Positions 1 to 6,177 of a stretch of 7,347 bases of DNA are shown here, one piece after another. The translations under genes and the position numbers were made by a program. Source of the DNA: Pseudomonadota bacterium (GTDB taxonomy: Bacteria > Pseudomonadota > Gammaproteobacteria > Xanthomonadales > Xanthomonadaceae); contig JAHWKC010000109.1 of the NCBI GenBank assembly GCA_019348095.1, forward strand, positions 1 to 7,347, read 5' to 3'. How positions within the stretch are numbered: the first letter of the stretch is position 1; each line of letters begins with the position of its first letter. The notes beneath the pieces are model-generated. The model saw only the letters and a program-made list of their open reading frames with translations, was not told the origin of the DNA and did not search any database.

Positions 1-405
1 CAGGTGCTCACCACCTACGAGCTCCCGGCCAGCCCATCGGACGTCCAGATGTCGCGGGCCGTGGCGCTCCAGGGCTACGCGCTGGGCGCGGGCAACTTCG
101 CACGCATCGAGGGATGCTGGTACGGGAAGGGCAAGGTGTTCTTCTGCGCGACCGTCGGTGGCGCACCCGCATCGAGCGGACGCGACGACTCCGAGGTGCG
201 TCGCGGCAACGGCAACGGCCAGGTCTGGATGTACGACGTAGCCAGCGGGCGACTCACGCTGATCGTGGAAGCGGACAACCCGGCTGACACGGACGACGCC
301 ATCCTGGACGGGCCGGACAACATCACGATCTCGCCCCGTGGTGGCCTGATCGTCTGCGAGGACGGCGGGGGCGTCAACTTCCTGCGTGGCGTGACCATGG
401 AGGGC
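1..405 (+). CDS. PhoX/DUF839-family protein, internal fragment
   Basis: The reading frame is open at base 1, with a CAG codon before the GTG at 4, so the gene starts outside the window and no start is assigned. About 134 codons resemble the DUF839/PhoX family, whose characterised members are secreted calcium- and iron-dependent alkaline phosphatases with a beta-propeller fold. The visible similarity is blade-like: FARIEGCWY near residues 32-40, GQVWMYD near 72-78, LTLIVEA near 84-90, then LDGPDNITISPRGGLIVCEDG near 101-121 and NFLRGVTMEG near 125-134 (numbered from the GTG at 4). Similarity stops there, and the frame continues into a glycosyltransferase membrane region. The fragment lacks most of the propeller and cannot be a complete enzyme. 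The family call is by remembered motif pattern; the phosphatase activity of this particular protein is not established. Confidence 0.7.
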
Positions 406-425
406 ACCGACCTGCTGCTGCCCGA
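400..425 (+). other. In-frame chimeric junction, PhoX-like to glycosyltransferase
   Basis: Upstream codons encode a soluble propeller protein. From about LLLPEGRRILRD onward the same frame encodes a multi-pass glycosyltransferase. The exact crossover cannot be placed better than this interval by eye. An assembly join is the likeliest cause. Confidence 0.6.
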
Positions 426-1713
426 AGGCCGCCGCATCCTGCGCGACATGCGCGTGCTGACCGCGGTCGCGTTCGGCGCCGCCGCGTGGGCGCCGCTGGT
501 GGCGTGGAACCTGGACAACGCCGATGCCGGGCTGCGCTTCCAACTGGTCGACCGGCACCCCTGGGCGTTTCACACCGAGGGCCTGTGGTTCATTGCGATC
601 CAGGCGCTGCTGGTCACGCCGCTGCTGTTCGCGGCGCTGCTGGCCGGTGGGTGGCGCGGTCAGCGCAGCACCGCGGCGGCCTCGCGCTACTTCGCGCTGA
701 CCGGCTCGCTGGTGGTGCTGGGCTTCTTCGTACTGGGTTTCTTCGCCGATACCGAGCGGGTCAGCTTCCATTGGCCGCTGCCTGGCTACCTCGCGCTGCT
801 GCCGCTGCTGCCGGCGGTGCTGGCGGCGTGGCCCGGCTGGGCGCGCCGGCTGACCTGGATCACCGCCGCGCTGGGGCTGGTCGCGACGCTGGGCTATTAC
901 GTGGCGGTTTCGGTGCCGGAGCTGCGCGCACGCGCGGCGTCGGAAAAATGGTATCCATCCAATTTTGCCGGCTGGGACCGGCTGGCCCAGGCGGTGCGTG
1001 ACGAACTCGCCGACATGCCGGCGGACACGCAGCTGGTCGCAGACAATTTCAAGCTGGGCGCCGAGCTGGGTTTCGCACTGGGTGATGCATCAATCCCGGT
1101 ACTGGATCATCCGCTCAACCATCGCCACGGCCGTGCACCGCAACTGCGCCTGTGGGGCCTGCAGACCCCGGGCCGCCAAGCCTGGAGCGATGCGCCGGTG
1201 CTGCTTGTGGTCGGCGCCAGCGAGGTCTCCTACAAGCACCTGTTGCGGCATTTCCATACGCTGTGCGAAATGGTCGGGCCGCTGCCGCCGCCGCGGGTGC
1301 TGAACGTCGACCACGGCCGCCAGCGGTTCCTGTTGTTCAGGCTCGACCAGCCACGCAGCGGCGATTGCGTCGCCCCGGCCATGGCCTGGATCGACCATCC
1401 GGCCGCAGGCGCGGTGGTGCCGCGCGACTTCGAACTGGCCGGTTGGGCGTTCAAGGAAGGCGTGGGGCTGGAGAAGGTCGAGGTGCTGCTGAACGGCGAG
1501 GTGCTCGGACCGGTCGGATATGGCCTGGTCAGCCCCGGCGTGCAGGCCTTCTGGCAGATATCCAACGATCCGCAGCATCCGGCGGTGGGCCTGCGCGGCC
1601 ACCTCGACCTGGGCGACATCGAGCCGGGCCGCCACTGGCTGGGACTGCGGCTGTATGGCCGCGACGGCAGCATCGAGGACTGGCCGGAGCAGCCCATCGT
1701 CATCGAGGAATGA
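406..1713 (+). CDS. GT39/PMT-like membrane glycosyltransferase, C-terminal part
   Basis: About 435 codons resemble the C-terminal half of polyprenyl-phosphate-sugar-dependent glycosyltransferases (ArnT/PMT-like, GT39 type) of Xanthomonadaceae. Such enzymes use lipid-linked sugar donors at the inner membrane. Numbered from the GTG at 4, likely membrane segments lie near residues 151-170, 195-215, 229-247, 261-277 and 284-303, with a characteristic SFHWPLPGYLALLPLLP stretch near 254-270. A soluble tail follows. Its last 110 or so residues (PAMAWIDHPAAGAVV, then ELAGWAFKEGVGLEKVEVLLNG) look like an Ig-like beta-sandwich with a GWA core and a PGRHWLGLRL strand. The N-terminal catalytic loop expected in this family is absent because the upstream sequence is replaced by a PhoX-like fragment, so the encoded product as seen is unlikely to be active. 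It ends 35 bases from the convergent yceF stop, with no clear terminator. Substrate is unknown. Confidence 0.7.
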   Translation, partial: TDLLLPEGRRILRDMRVLTAVAFGAAAWAPLVAWNLDNADAGLRFQLVDRHPWAFHTEGLWFIAIQALLVTPLLFAALLAGGWRGQRSTAAASRYFALTGSLVVLGFFVLGFFADTERVSFHWPLPGYLALLPLLPAVLAAWPGWARRLTWITAALGLVATLGYYVAVSVPELRARAASEKWYPSNFAGWDRLAQAVRDELADMPADTQLVADNFKLGAELGFALGDASIPVLDHPLNHRHGRAPQLRLWGLQTPGRQAWSDAPVLLVVGASEVSYKHLLRHFHTLCEMVGPLPPPRVLNVDHGRQRFLLFRLDQPRSGDCVAPAMAWIDHPAAGAVVPRDFELAGWAFKEGVGLEKVEVLLNGEVLGPVGYGLVSPGVQAFWQISNDPQHPAVGLRGHLDLGDIEPGRHWLGLRLYGRDGSIEDWPEQPIVIEE

Positions 1714-1748
1714 CACCGTCGCCGGATGCGCGGGCAAGCCGGACGCGG

Positions 1749-2354
1749 TCAGGGCAACGCGAAGCCGGCCTCGCGCAGCAGCCTGGCCGTGGCGATCAGC
1801 GGCAGGCCGATCAGGGCGGTCGGGTCCTGCGACTCGATCGCCTCGAACAGGCTGATGCCGAGCCCTTCGGCCTTGAAGCTGCCGGCGCAGTCGTAGGGTT
1901 GTTCGGCGTCGAGGTAGCGGGTCATTTCGTCGGCCTGCAGCGTGCGGAAGCACACGCAGGTGGTGTCCAGTGCGGTGAAGACCCGCGTGGGATGGCCACC
2001 GGCCTCGCCGCGCATCACGCATACGCTGGTGCGGAACCGCACCGCACGGCCCGACATCGCGCTCAGCTGCGCGATCGCGCCGTCGCGCCCGGCGGGTTTG
2101 CCGATCGGCTGGCCGTCGAGCTCGGCCACCTGGTCCGAGCCGATCACCCACGCACCCGGCTGTTCGGCCGACACCGCAGCGGCCTTGGCGGACGCCAGGC
2201 GTTCGGCCAGGGCGGAGGGAGTCTCGTCCGGCCGCGGCGTCTCGTCGGTGTGCGGCCGCGCGGTATCGAACGGCAGTCGCAGGCGGCCCAGCAGCTCGCG
2301 CCGGTAGATCGAGGTGGAGGCCAGGATCAGCCGGCTCGTGCCCGCACCGTTCAT
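1749..2354 (-). CDS. yceF: Maf-like 7-methyl-GTP pyrophosphatase YceF
   Basis: The 201-residue product is a cytoplasmic Maf/HAM1-fold nucleotide pyrophosphatase. Members of the YceF subgroup hydrolyse 7-methyl-GTP to the monophosphate and pyrophosphate, a house-cleaning reaction that keeps modified nucleotides out of RNA. Visible signatures are the N-terminal ILASTSIYRRELL (about 10-22), DETPRP (37-42), GSDQV with the conserved Asp74, GKP shortly after, CAGSFKAEGLGISLFE in the C-terminal half, and DPTALIGLPLIA near the end. These match Escherichia coli YceF closely and distinguish it from the dTTP/UTP-type YhdE. The ATG at 2354 was chosen because the fold begins right after it and a purine-rich GGGAAGGGA lies about 10 bases upstream. 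An in-frame upstream extension (to 2579) has no family similarity. The gene is divergent from yceD, the usual gammaproteobacterial arrangement, and probably co-transcribed with the small gene 40 bases upstream. Confidence 0.93.
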   Translation of the reverse strand: MNGAGTSRLILASTSIYRRELLGRLRLPFDTARPHTDETPRPDETPSALAERLASAKAAAVSAEQPGAWVIGSDQVAELDGQPIGKPAGRDGAIAQLSAMSGRAVRFRTSVCVMRGEAGGHPTRVFTALDTTCVCFRTLQADEMTRYLDAEQPYDCAGSFKAEGLGISLFEAIESQDPTALIGLPLIATARLLREAGFALP

Positions 2355-2394
2355 GTCCGCAGCATCCCTTCCCGGACTATCCGCCTGCGCCAGC

Positions 2395-2778
2395 TCACGG
2401 GCTGGGCGCGCGGGCCCGCTCGATCCGGGACAACTGCAGTTCGATGCGGCCGCGCGCGGCGTCGATCTCGGCGCGGACCTCGGCGAGCTGGTCAATACTG
2501 GCCGCCTCGCCGTGATCACGCAGCCACAGCCGCTGCCGCAGCATCTCGCGCATCGCGTCGCGCACCGGATCGTCCACATAGTCGCCCGCCACCGCCTCGA
2601 TCTCGTCGCGGGCGACCCTTAGACGGTCTTCGAGCGCATCGGCGGCGTCCAGCACCGCCCGGACCGCGTGTTGTCGCCCCGCGCGCCGGCGGACTGAACG
2701 GCTGCGCAGGGTGAACACCACGCCTGCCGTGAGCACCAGGATTGCCGCCGAGATGAGAAGAACCCAGGTGGTGGTCAC
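2395..2778 (-). CDS. Small membrane-anchored helical protein, unknown function
   Basis: I do not recognise this 127-residue protein. From the GTG at 2778 it begins TTTWVLLISAAILVLTAGVVF, a single hydrophobic segment (about residues 4-23), followed by a very basic stretch (RSRSVRRRAGR, about 25-35). That polarity suggests an inner-membrane anchor with the rest in the cytoplasm. Residues 38-122 are charged and helix-rich, with heptad-like spacing (LEDRLRVARDEIEAV, VRAEIDAARGRIELQLSRIE), so a coiled coil is likely. There are no cysteines and no catalytic motif. The frame stays open far upstream, but only this segment looks like protein, and GTG directly precedes the membrane segment; no good ribosome-binding site is visible. 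It lies upstream of yceF on the same strand, so a two-gene transcript is plausible. Function is unknown, and its link to yceF is only positional. Confidence 0.6.
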   Translation of the reverse strand: MTTTWVLLISAAILVLTAGVVFTLRSRSVRRRAGRQHAVRAVLDAADALEDRLRVARDEIEAVAGDYVDDPVRDAMREMLRQRLWLRDHGEAASIDQLAEVRAEIDAARGRIELQLSRIERARAPSP

Positions 2779-2886
2779 AAGGCCGATTGGTATGGGTGAG
2801 CCCGCAGTCTGCCGCGCAGGCCGGGTCGGGGCAAATCGGCCTGACCGCTCGCCCGGCGGGGCAGGGCAGCACCCGCGCTGCAAGGT

Positions 2887-2915
2887 TTGACAGGAAAGGA
2901 AGGCATCCCTAACAT
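2887..2915 (+). promoter_or_regulatory. Sigma70-type promoter for yceD operon
   Basis: A perfect TTGACA (2887-2892) is followed after 17 bases by TAACAT (2910-2915, 4 of 6 matches to TATAAT, including the key TA and final T). Transcription would be expected to begin around 2922-2925, at or within a few bases of the yceD ATG at 2926. It lies in the divergent intergenic region and is oriented toward yceD-rpmF-fab. Consensus fit is seen directly; activity is inferred. Confidence 0.65.
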
Positions 2916-2925
2916 TCTCCGGCTT

Positions 2926-3459
2926 ATGTCCGCTGACGTGCCAAATACGCGGGTGCCCGATCAGCTGGATGCCTGGCGCCTGGTGGCGGCGCGGCGCGGG
3001 GTCGAGGGCCGCCTGCCGTTGTCGTCGCTGACGCGACTGGGCGGCAGCCTGGTCGATGGCGAGGGCGAGGTGGTCTACGCGCTCGATTTCGACAAGGATG
3101 CGGTGCTGCAGGTGCCTTACGTTGAGCTGCGGATCCAGGCCAACCTGCCGCTGCTGTGCCAGCGCAGTCTGCAACGGTTCCTGTTTCCGGTGGATATCGT
3201 GCAGCGCCTGGGGCTGATCCGGGACGAGGCGGACGAAGCCGCGCTGCCGGAGGGCTACGAGCCGCTGCTGATGCCGGAGGACGGCATGCTGCAGCCGGCC
3301 GAGCTGGTCGAGGACGAGTTGATCCTGGCCATCCCGGTGGTGCCAATCATGCCGGGCACCGAAGCGATGGAGCGCGACTGGCCGGCCGAAGAGGCCGAGC
3401 TGGAGCGGGTCCACCCGTTCGCGGCGCTGTCGGCGTTGAAGAAAGACAAACGCGACTAG
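2926..3459 (+). CDS. yceD: YceD/DUF177 family protein, 23S rRNA accumulation protein
   Basis: The 177-residue protein belongs to the DUF177 family. In Escherichia coli YceD has been linked to 23S rRNA accumulation, and it is co-transcribed with rpmF; the biochemical role is not fully settled. The core LPLLCQRSLQRFLFPVD (about 74-90) matches the family signature, but only the first cysteine (Cys78) is kept where E. coli has CQRC. The C-terminal half, LPEGYEPLLMPEDGMLQPAELVEDELILAIPVVP (about 107-140), and the HPFAALSALKK ending (163-173) match closely. An in-frame TTG at 2887 is not used as start because it is part of the -35 hexamer and the 13 added residues show no family similarity. The ATG at 2926 lacks a Shine-Dalgarno sequence at normal distance; a purine-rich AGGAAAGGAAGG ends more than 20 bases before it and would lie upstream of the predicted transcript start. 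This fits leaderless translation. rpmF follows after 138 bases. Confidence 0.9.
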   Translation: MSADVPNTRVPDQLDAWRLVAARRGVEGRLPLSSLTRLGGSLVDGEGEVVYALDFDKDAVLQVPYVELRIQANLPLLCQRSLQRFLFPVDIVQRLGLIRDEADEAALPEGYEPLLMPEDGMLQPAELVEDELILAIPVVPIMPGTEAMERDWPAEEAELERVHPFAALSALKKDKRD

Positions 3460-3597
3460 ACGCATCGCGGCTAGGCGAAACACACCAGGGTGGCGGGGTT
3501 GGTCAGCGGCAATGGCCGCGGCACCTCGTCACACGATCCATTCAAGCATCGCCCATCCAGGCATCAACCAGAACCAGATTTCCTTTGGAGTAACACC

Positions 3598-3792
3598 ATG
3601 GCAGTCCAGAAGTCCCGCGTCTCCCCGTCCAAGCGTGGCATGCGCCGCGGCCACGATTCGCTGACCAGCAAGCAGCTGGCGACCGATCCGACCACCGGCG
3701 AAACCCACATCCGCCACCATGTCACCGCCGACGGTTACTACCGCGGCAAGAAGGTGATCGAGACCAAGTCGGCCATCGTCGACGACGAATAA
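3598..3792 (+). CDS. rpmF: 50S ribosomal protein L32 (bL32)
   Basis: The 64-residue basic protein is bL32, a component of the large ribosomal subunit. It starts [20 protein letters not shown] and contains [16 protein letters not shown], the most conserved part of the family. It has no cysteines, so it is the zinc-independent form, as in Escherichia coli. Its start is set by GGAG at 3587-3590, seven bases before the ATG, and by the invariant MAVQ N-terminus. It is about seven residues longer than the E. coli protein, ending in a short acidic tail (IVDDE). It lies between yceD and fabH on the same strand. In E. coli plsX follows rpmF; here fabH is next after 216 bases, and no plsX is seen. Confidence 0.97.
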   Translation: MAVQKSRVSPSKRGMRRGHDSLTSKQLATDPTTGETHIRHHVTADGYYRGKKVIETKSAIVDDE

Positions 3793-3845
3793 GCGGCGGG
3801 GTCGCCGGCGGCAGGCCGTGGATGGCATGCTCGCCGCACCCTCGA

Positions 3846-3873
3846 CCTGCCCGAAGCGCGTTGTGCGGGCAGG
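3846..3873 (+). other. GC-rich hairpin downstream of rpmF
   Basis: CCTGCCCG (3846-3853) and CGGGCAGG (3866-3873) form a perfect 8-base-pair stem with a 12-base loop. No T-run follows, so it is not a standard intrinsic terminator. It may stabilise or pause the rpmF mRNA; this is inference. Confidence 0.4.
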
Positions 3874-3961
3874 CCAGTGGCCGGGAGGCGCCGCGATCCG
3901 TGCGGCCCTGGGCGCTGGGGTGGCGCAGGTCGCTTCCGGCGGCTGGCTGTCGGAGAAGTTG

Positions 3962-3979
3962 CCGCCAGCGTGCTGGCGG
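3962..3979 (+). other. Hairpin in the fabH leader
   Basis: CCGCCAGC (3962-3969) pairs perfectly with GCTGGCGG (3972-3979). Sterically the loop would be CGTG, closing a 7-base-pair stem. It is followed by TCCTGTAAAG, not a T-run, and then by a short CCCG-CTG-CGGG stem (3991-4001) that covers part of the fabH ribosome-binding site. A role in limiting fabH translation is possible but unproven. Confidence 0.4.
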
Positions 3980-4008
3980 TCCTGTAAAGACCCGCTGCGG
4001 GAGTGGTG

Positions 4009-5049
4009 ATGGCAGATCGTGCAGTAAATGAGCGTGCGGCAACCGGTTCGGCAACCGTCGGAGAGGCCGCCGACCGGAAGCCCTGGTCGCGGATCGCCGG
4101 CACCGGCAGCTACCTGCCGGAAAAGGTGCTGACCAACGCCGACCTGGCCCAGTTCGTCGATACCAGCGACGAATGGATTGCGGCGCGCACCGGCATCCGC
4201 GAGCGCCACGTGGCCGCCGAAGGCGAGACCACCTGCGACCTGGCCTATCACGCGTCGGTGCGCGCGCTCGAAGCGGCCGGCGTGGACCCCGCGGAGCTCG
4301 ACCTGATCGTGCTCGGCACCACCACCCCTGATCTCATCTTTCCCTCGACCGCCTGCCTGCTGCAGCATCGGCTCGGCGCCAACGGCTGCCCCGCGTTCGA
4401 CGTCAACGCGGCGTGCTCGGGCTTCATCTATGCGTTGACGGTGGCCGACAAGTTCATCCGTTCCGGCGCGGCCAAAACTGCGCTGGTGGTCGGCTCGGAA
4501 ACGCTGACCCGGATGCTCGACTGGTCCGATCGCGGCACCTGCGTGCTGTTCGGCGACGGCGCTGGCGCGGTCGTGCTCAAGGCCGATGACGAGGCCGGCG
4601 TGCTCAGCACCCATCTGCATGCCGACGGCGGCAAGAAGGAACTGCTGTGGAATCCGGTTGGCGTCTCCGTCGGGTTCAAGCCCGAGGAGCACAACGCCGG
4701 GGTCAAGGTGCTGATGACCGGCAACGAGGTGTTCAAGCACGCGGTCAAGGCGCTCGATTCGGTGGTCGAGGAGACCCTGGAGGCGAACGGACTGGATCGC
4801 CACGACATCGACTGGCTGATCCCGCACCAGGCCAACCTGCGCATCATCGAGGCCACAGCAAAGCGGCTGGACATGCCGATGGATCGCGTGATCGTCACCG
4901 TCGACCGTCACGGCAACACCTCCTCGGGTTCGGTGCCGCTGGCGCTGGACGAGGCGGTGCGGTCGGGCCGGGTGCAGCGCGGCCAGTTGCTGCTGCTGGA
5001 AGCCTTCGGCGGCGGCTTCACCTGGGGCTCGGCGCTGCTGCGCTACTGA
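4009..5049 (+). CDS. fabH: 3-oxoacyl-ACP synthase III (FabH)
   Basis: FabH starts type II fatty acid synthesis by condensing an acyl-CoA primer with malonyl-ACP. The 346-residue thiolase-fold protein shows the catalytic triad: Cys136 in [12 protein letters not shown], His273 in IPHQANLRI, and Asn303 in [10 protein letters not shown]. It ends with the typical [16 protein letters not shown]. The start is the ATG at 4009, with GGGAG (3999-4003) five bases upstream. The family core ([11 protein letters not shown]) begins only at residue 27, so it carries about 25 extra N-terminal residues compared with the 317-residue Escherichia coli enzyme, plus about five residues inserted near 211-230. No alternative start codon lies between 4009 and the core. 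The related Xanthomonas enzyme has been linked to branched-chain fatty acids and DSF signal production, so branched primers are plausible here; the sequence alone does not show this. It follows rpmF directly, without plsX. Confidence 0.96.
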   Translation: MADRAVNERAATGSATVGEAADRKPWSRIAGTGSYLPEKVLTNADLAQFVDTSDEWIAARTGIRERHVAAEGETTCDLAYHASVRALEAAGVDPAELDLIVLGTTTPDLIFPSTACLLQHRLGANGCPAFDVNAACSGFIYALTVADKFIRSGAAKTALVVGSETLTRMLDWSDRGTCVLFGDGAGAVVLKADDEAGVLSTHLHADGGKKELLWNPVGVSVGFKPEEHNAGVKVLMTGNEVFKHAVKALDSVVEETLEANGLDRHDIDWLIPHQANLRIIEATAKRLDMPMDRVIVTVDRHGNTSSGSVPLALDEAVRSGRVQRGQLLLLEAFGGGFTWGSALLRY

Positions 5050-5051
5050 GC

Positions 5052-5080
5052 GCAGGCGGGAGGGGTCTCGACCCGCCTGC
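5052..5080 (+). other. Strong hairpin just after fabH stop
   Basis: GCAGGCGGG (5052-5060) and CCCGCCTGC (5072-5080) form a perfect 9-base-pair GC-rich stem with an 11-base loop, starting two bases after the fabH stop codon. CTGAAAGG follows, so there is no U-tract. It could pause polymerase or protect the upstream mRNA from exonucleases; a Rho-independent terminator is not supported. Confidence 0.45.
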
Positions 5081-5141
5081 CTGAAAGGACGTCCAGGGCT
5101 TCCGGCGCCGCCCGCGCGTCGGCGCATCATACGGACCGGTA

Positions 5142-5171
5142 CAGACGTTGACGCGCATTCACTCGTATCAT
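5142..5171 (+). promoter_or_regulatory. Possible weak internal promoter for fabD
   Basis: TATCAT (5166-5171) matches TATAAT at 5 of 6 positions and lies 27 bases before the fabD GTG. The best -35 at an acceptable distance is CAGACG (5142-5147, 18-base spacer, 3 of 6 matches). A better hexamer, TTGACG (5148-5153), is only 12 bases away, too close for normal sigma70 use. Tentative. Confidence 0.25.
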
Positions 5172-5198
5172 GTCGCGTTCTCTAGACAGGGCTGCCGA

Positions 5199-6170
5199 GT
5201 GAGCGATACGCGCACCGATCCACAACGCACCGATCCACAGCTGGCTTTCGTGTTCCCCGGGCAGGGCTCGCAGTCGATGGGCATGCTGGCGGAACTCGCG
5301 CAGGCCCATGCCGTGGTCGCCGAGACGTTCGCCGAAGCCAGCCAGGGCGCCGGCGCCGATCTGTGGGCGTTGAGTCAGACCGGGCCGGAAGAGCAGCTCA
5401 ATCGCACCGAGTTCACCCAGCCCGCGCTGCTCGCGGCAGGCGTGGCGGTGTGGCGGCTGTGGCTGGCCCGCGGTGGCGTTCAGCCGGCGCAACTGGCGGG
5501 ACACAGCCTCGGTGAATACAGCGCGCTGGTCGCGGCCGGCGCATTGTCGCTGCACGACGCGGCGCGGCTGGTGCGGCTGCGTGGTCAACTGATGCAGGAC
5601 GCGGCTCCCCCCGGCACCGGTGCCATGGCAGCGGTGCTCGGCGCCGAGGAGGCGCTCGTGCAGGAAGTCTGCGAGTCGGTGTCGGGCAAGGAGATCGTGG
5701 TGCCGGCCAACTACAATTCGCCGGGCCAGATCGTGATCGGCGGGCACACCGCCGCGGTCGAGACGGCGCTGACCCGATTGGCCGAGCGCGGCGTGAAAAA
5801 AGCAGTCAAGCTCGCAGTCAGCGTGCCATCGCATACGCCGCTGATGCGCGATGCAGCGATGCAGCTCGCCTCACGCATGGAGGCGATCGCCTGGTCGGCG
5901 CCACGCCTGCCGGTGGTGCAGAACGTCGATGGTCAGGTGCACGACGGCGTTGAGGCGATCCGCGACGCGCTGGTGCGTCAGCTCCACCTGCCGGTGCAAT
6001 GGACCGGTTGCGTGCAGACGCTGGCCACGCGTGGCGCGACCCGCATCGCCGAGTGCGGCCCCGGCAAGGTGCTGGCAGGCTTGGTCAAGCGCATCGACAA
6101 GTCGGTCGAGGCGCGCACGCTGGGCACTCCACCGGATTTCGAGGCTGCGCTTGCCGAGTGGAAGGGCTGA
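5199..6170 (+). CDS. fabD: Malonyl-CoA:ACP transacylase (FabD)
   Basis: FabD transfers malonyl from CoA to acyl carrier protein, supplying malonyl-ACP for FabH and the elongating synthases in the cytoplasm. The 323-residue protein has the full family pattern: the oxyanion-hole loop FVFPGQGSQ with Gln22, the nucleophile elbow GHSLGEYSALVAAGA with Ser103, the carboxylate-binding Arg128 in RLVRLRG, the catalytic His212 in VSVPSHTPLM, and the C-terminal ECGPGKVLAGL. Its length is slightly above the 309 residues of Escherichia coli FabD because of about ten extra N-terminal residues. The GTG at 5199 was chosen as start: AGGG (5188-5191) lies seven bases upstream, and the fold begins about 14 residues later. 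An in-frame TTG at 5148 would add 17 residues without similarity. It follows fabH after 149 bases containing a strong hairpin, and it is separated from fabG by a 165-base palindromic spacer. Confidence 0.95.
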   Translation: MSDTRTDPQRTDPQLAFVFPGQGSQSMGMLAELAQAHAVVAETFAEASQGAGADLWALSQTGPEEQLNRTEFTQPALLAAGVAVWRLWLARGGVQPAQLAGHSLGEYSALVAAGALSLHDAARLVRLRGQLMQDAAPPGTGAMAAVLGAEEALVQEVCESVSGKEIVVPANYNSPGQIVIGGHTAAVETALTRLAERGVKKAVKLAVSVPSHTPLMRDAAMQLASRMEAIAWSAPRLPVVQNVDGQVHDGVEAIRDALVRQLHLPVQWTGCVQTLATRGATRIAECGPGKVLAGLVKRIDKSVEARTLGTPPDFEAALAEWKG

Positions 6171-6177
6171 AAATTTT

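Noticed and set aside
1714..1748. Bidirectional terminator between the convergent glycosyltransferase and yceF
   Set aside because: Only an imperfect pairing is possible (ACCG..CCGG with CCGG..CGGT), and there is no T-run on either strand.
1152..2714. Plus-strand open frame of 520 codons across the glycosyltransferase end and yceF
   Set aside because: It overlaps two recognisable genes in other frames and has the Arg/Ala/Gly/Pro-rich composition of an out-of-frame translation.
2779..3483. Upstream extension of the small minus-strand membrane gene across yceD
   Set aside because: The extension lies antisense to yceD and shows no protein-like character. The GTG at 2778 directly before the membrane segment is a better start.
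3818..4009. Possible plsX remnant or small gene between rpmF and fabH
   Set aside because: None of the frames shows PlsX motifs or a convincing ribosome-binding site. The translations are typical of non-coding GC-rich sequence.
3529..5130. Long minus-strand open frame (533 codons) antisense to rpmF and fabH
   Set aside because: It is low-complexity in composition (Arg, Ala, Gly, His rich), matches no family I know, and lies opposite two clearly conserved genes. Long shadow frames are expected in GC-rich DNA.
5151..5178. ACGCG...CGCGT inverted repeat around TATCAT as an operator
   Set aside because: Five-base arms separated by 18 bases are expected by chance in this base composition, and they match no fatty-acid regulator site that I know.
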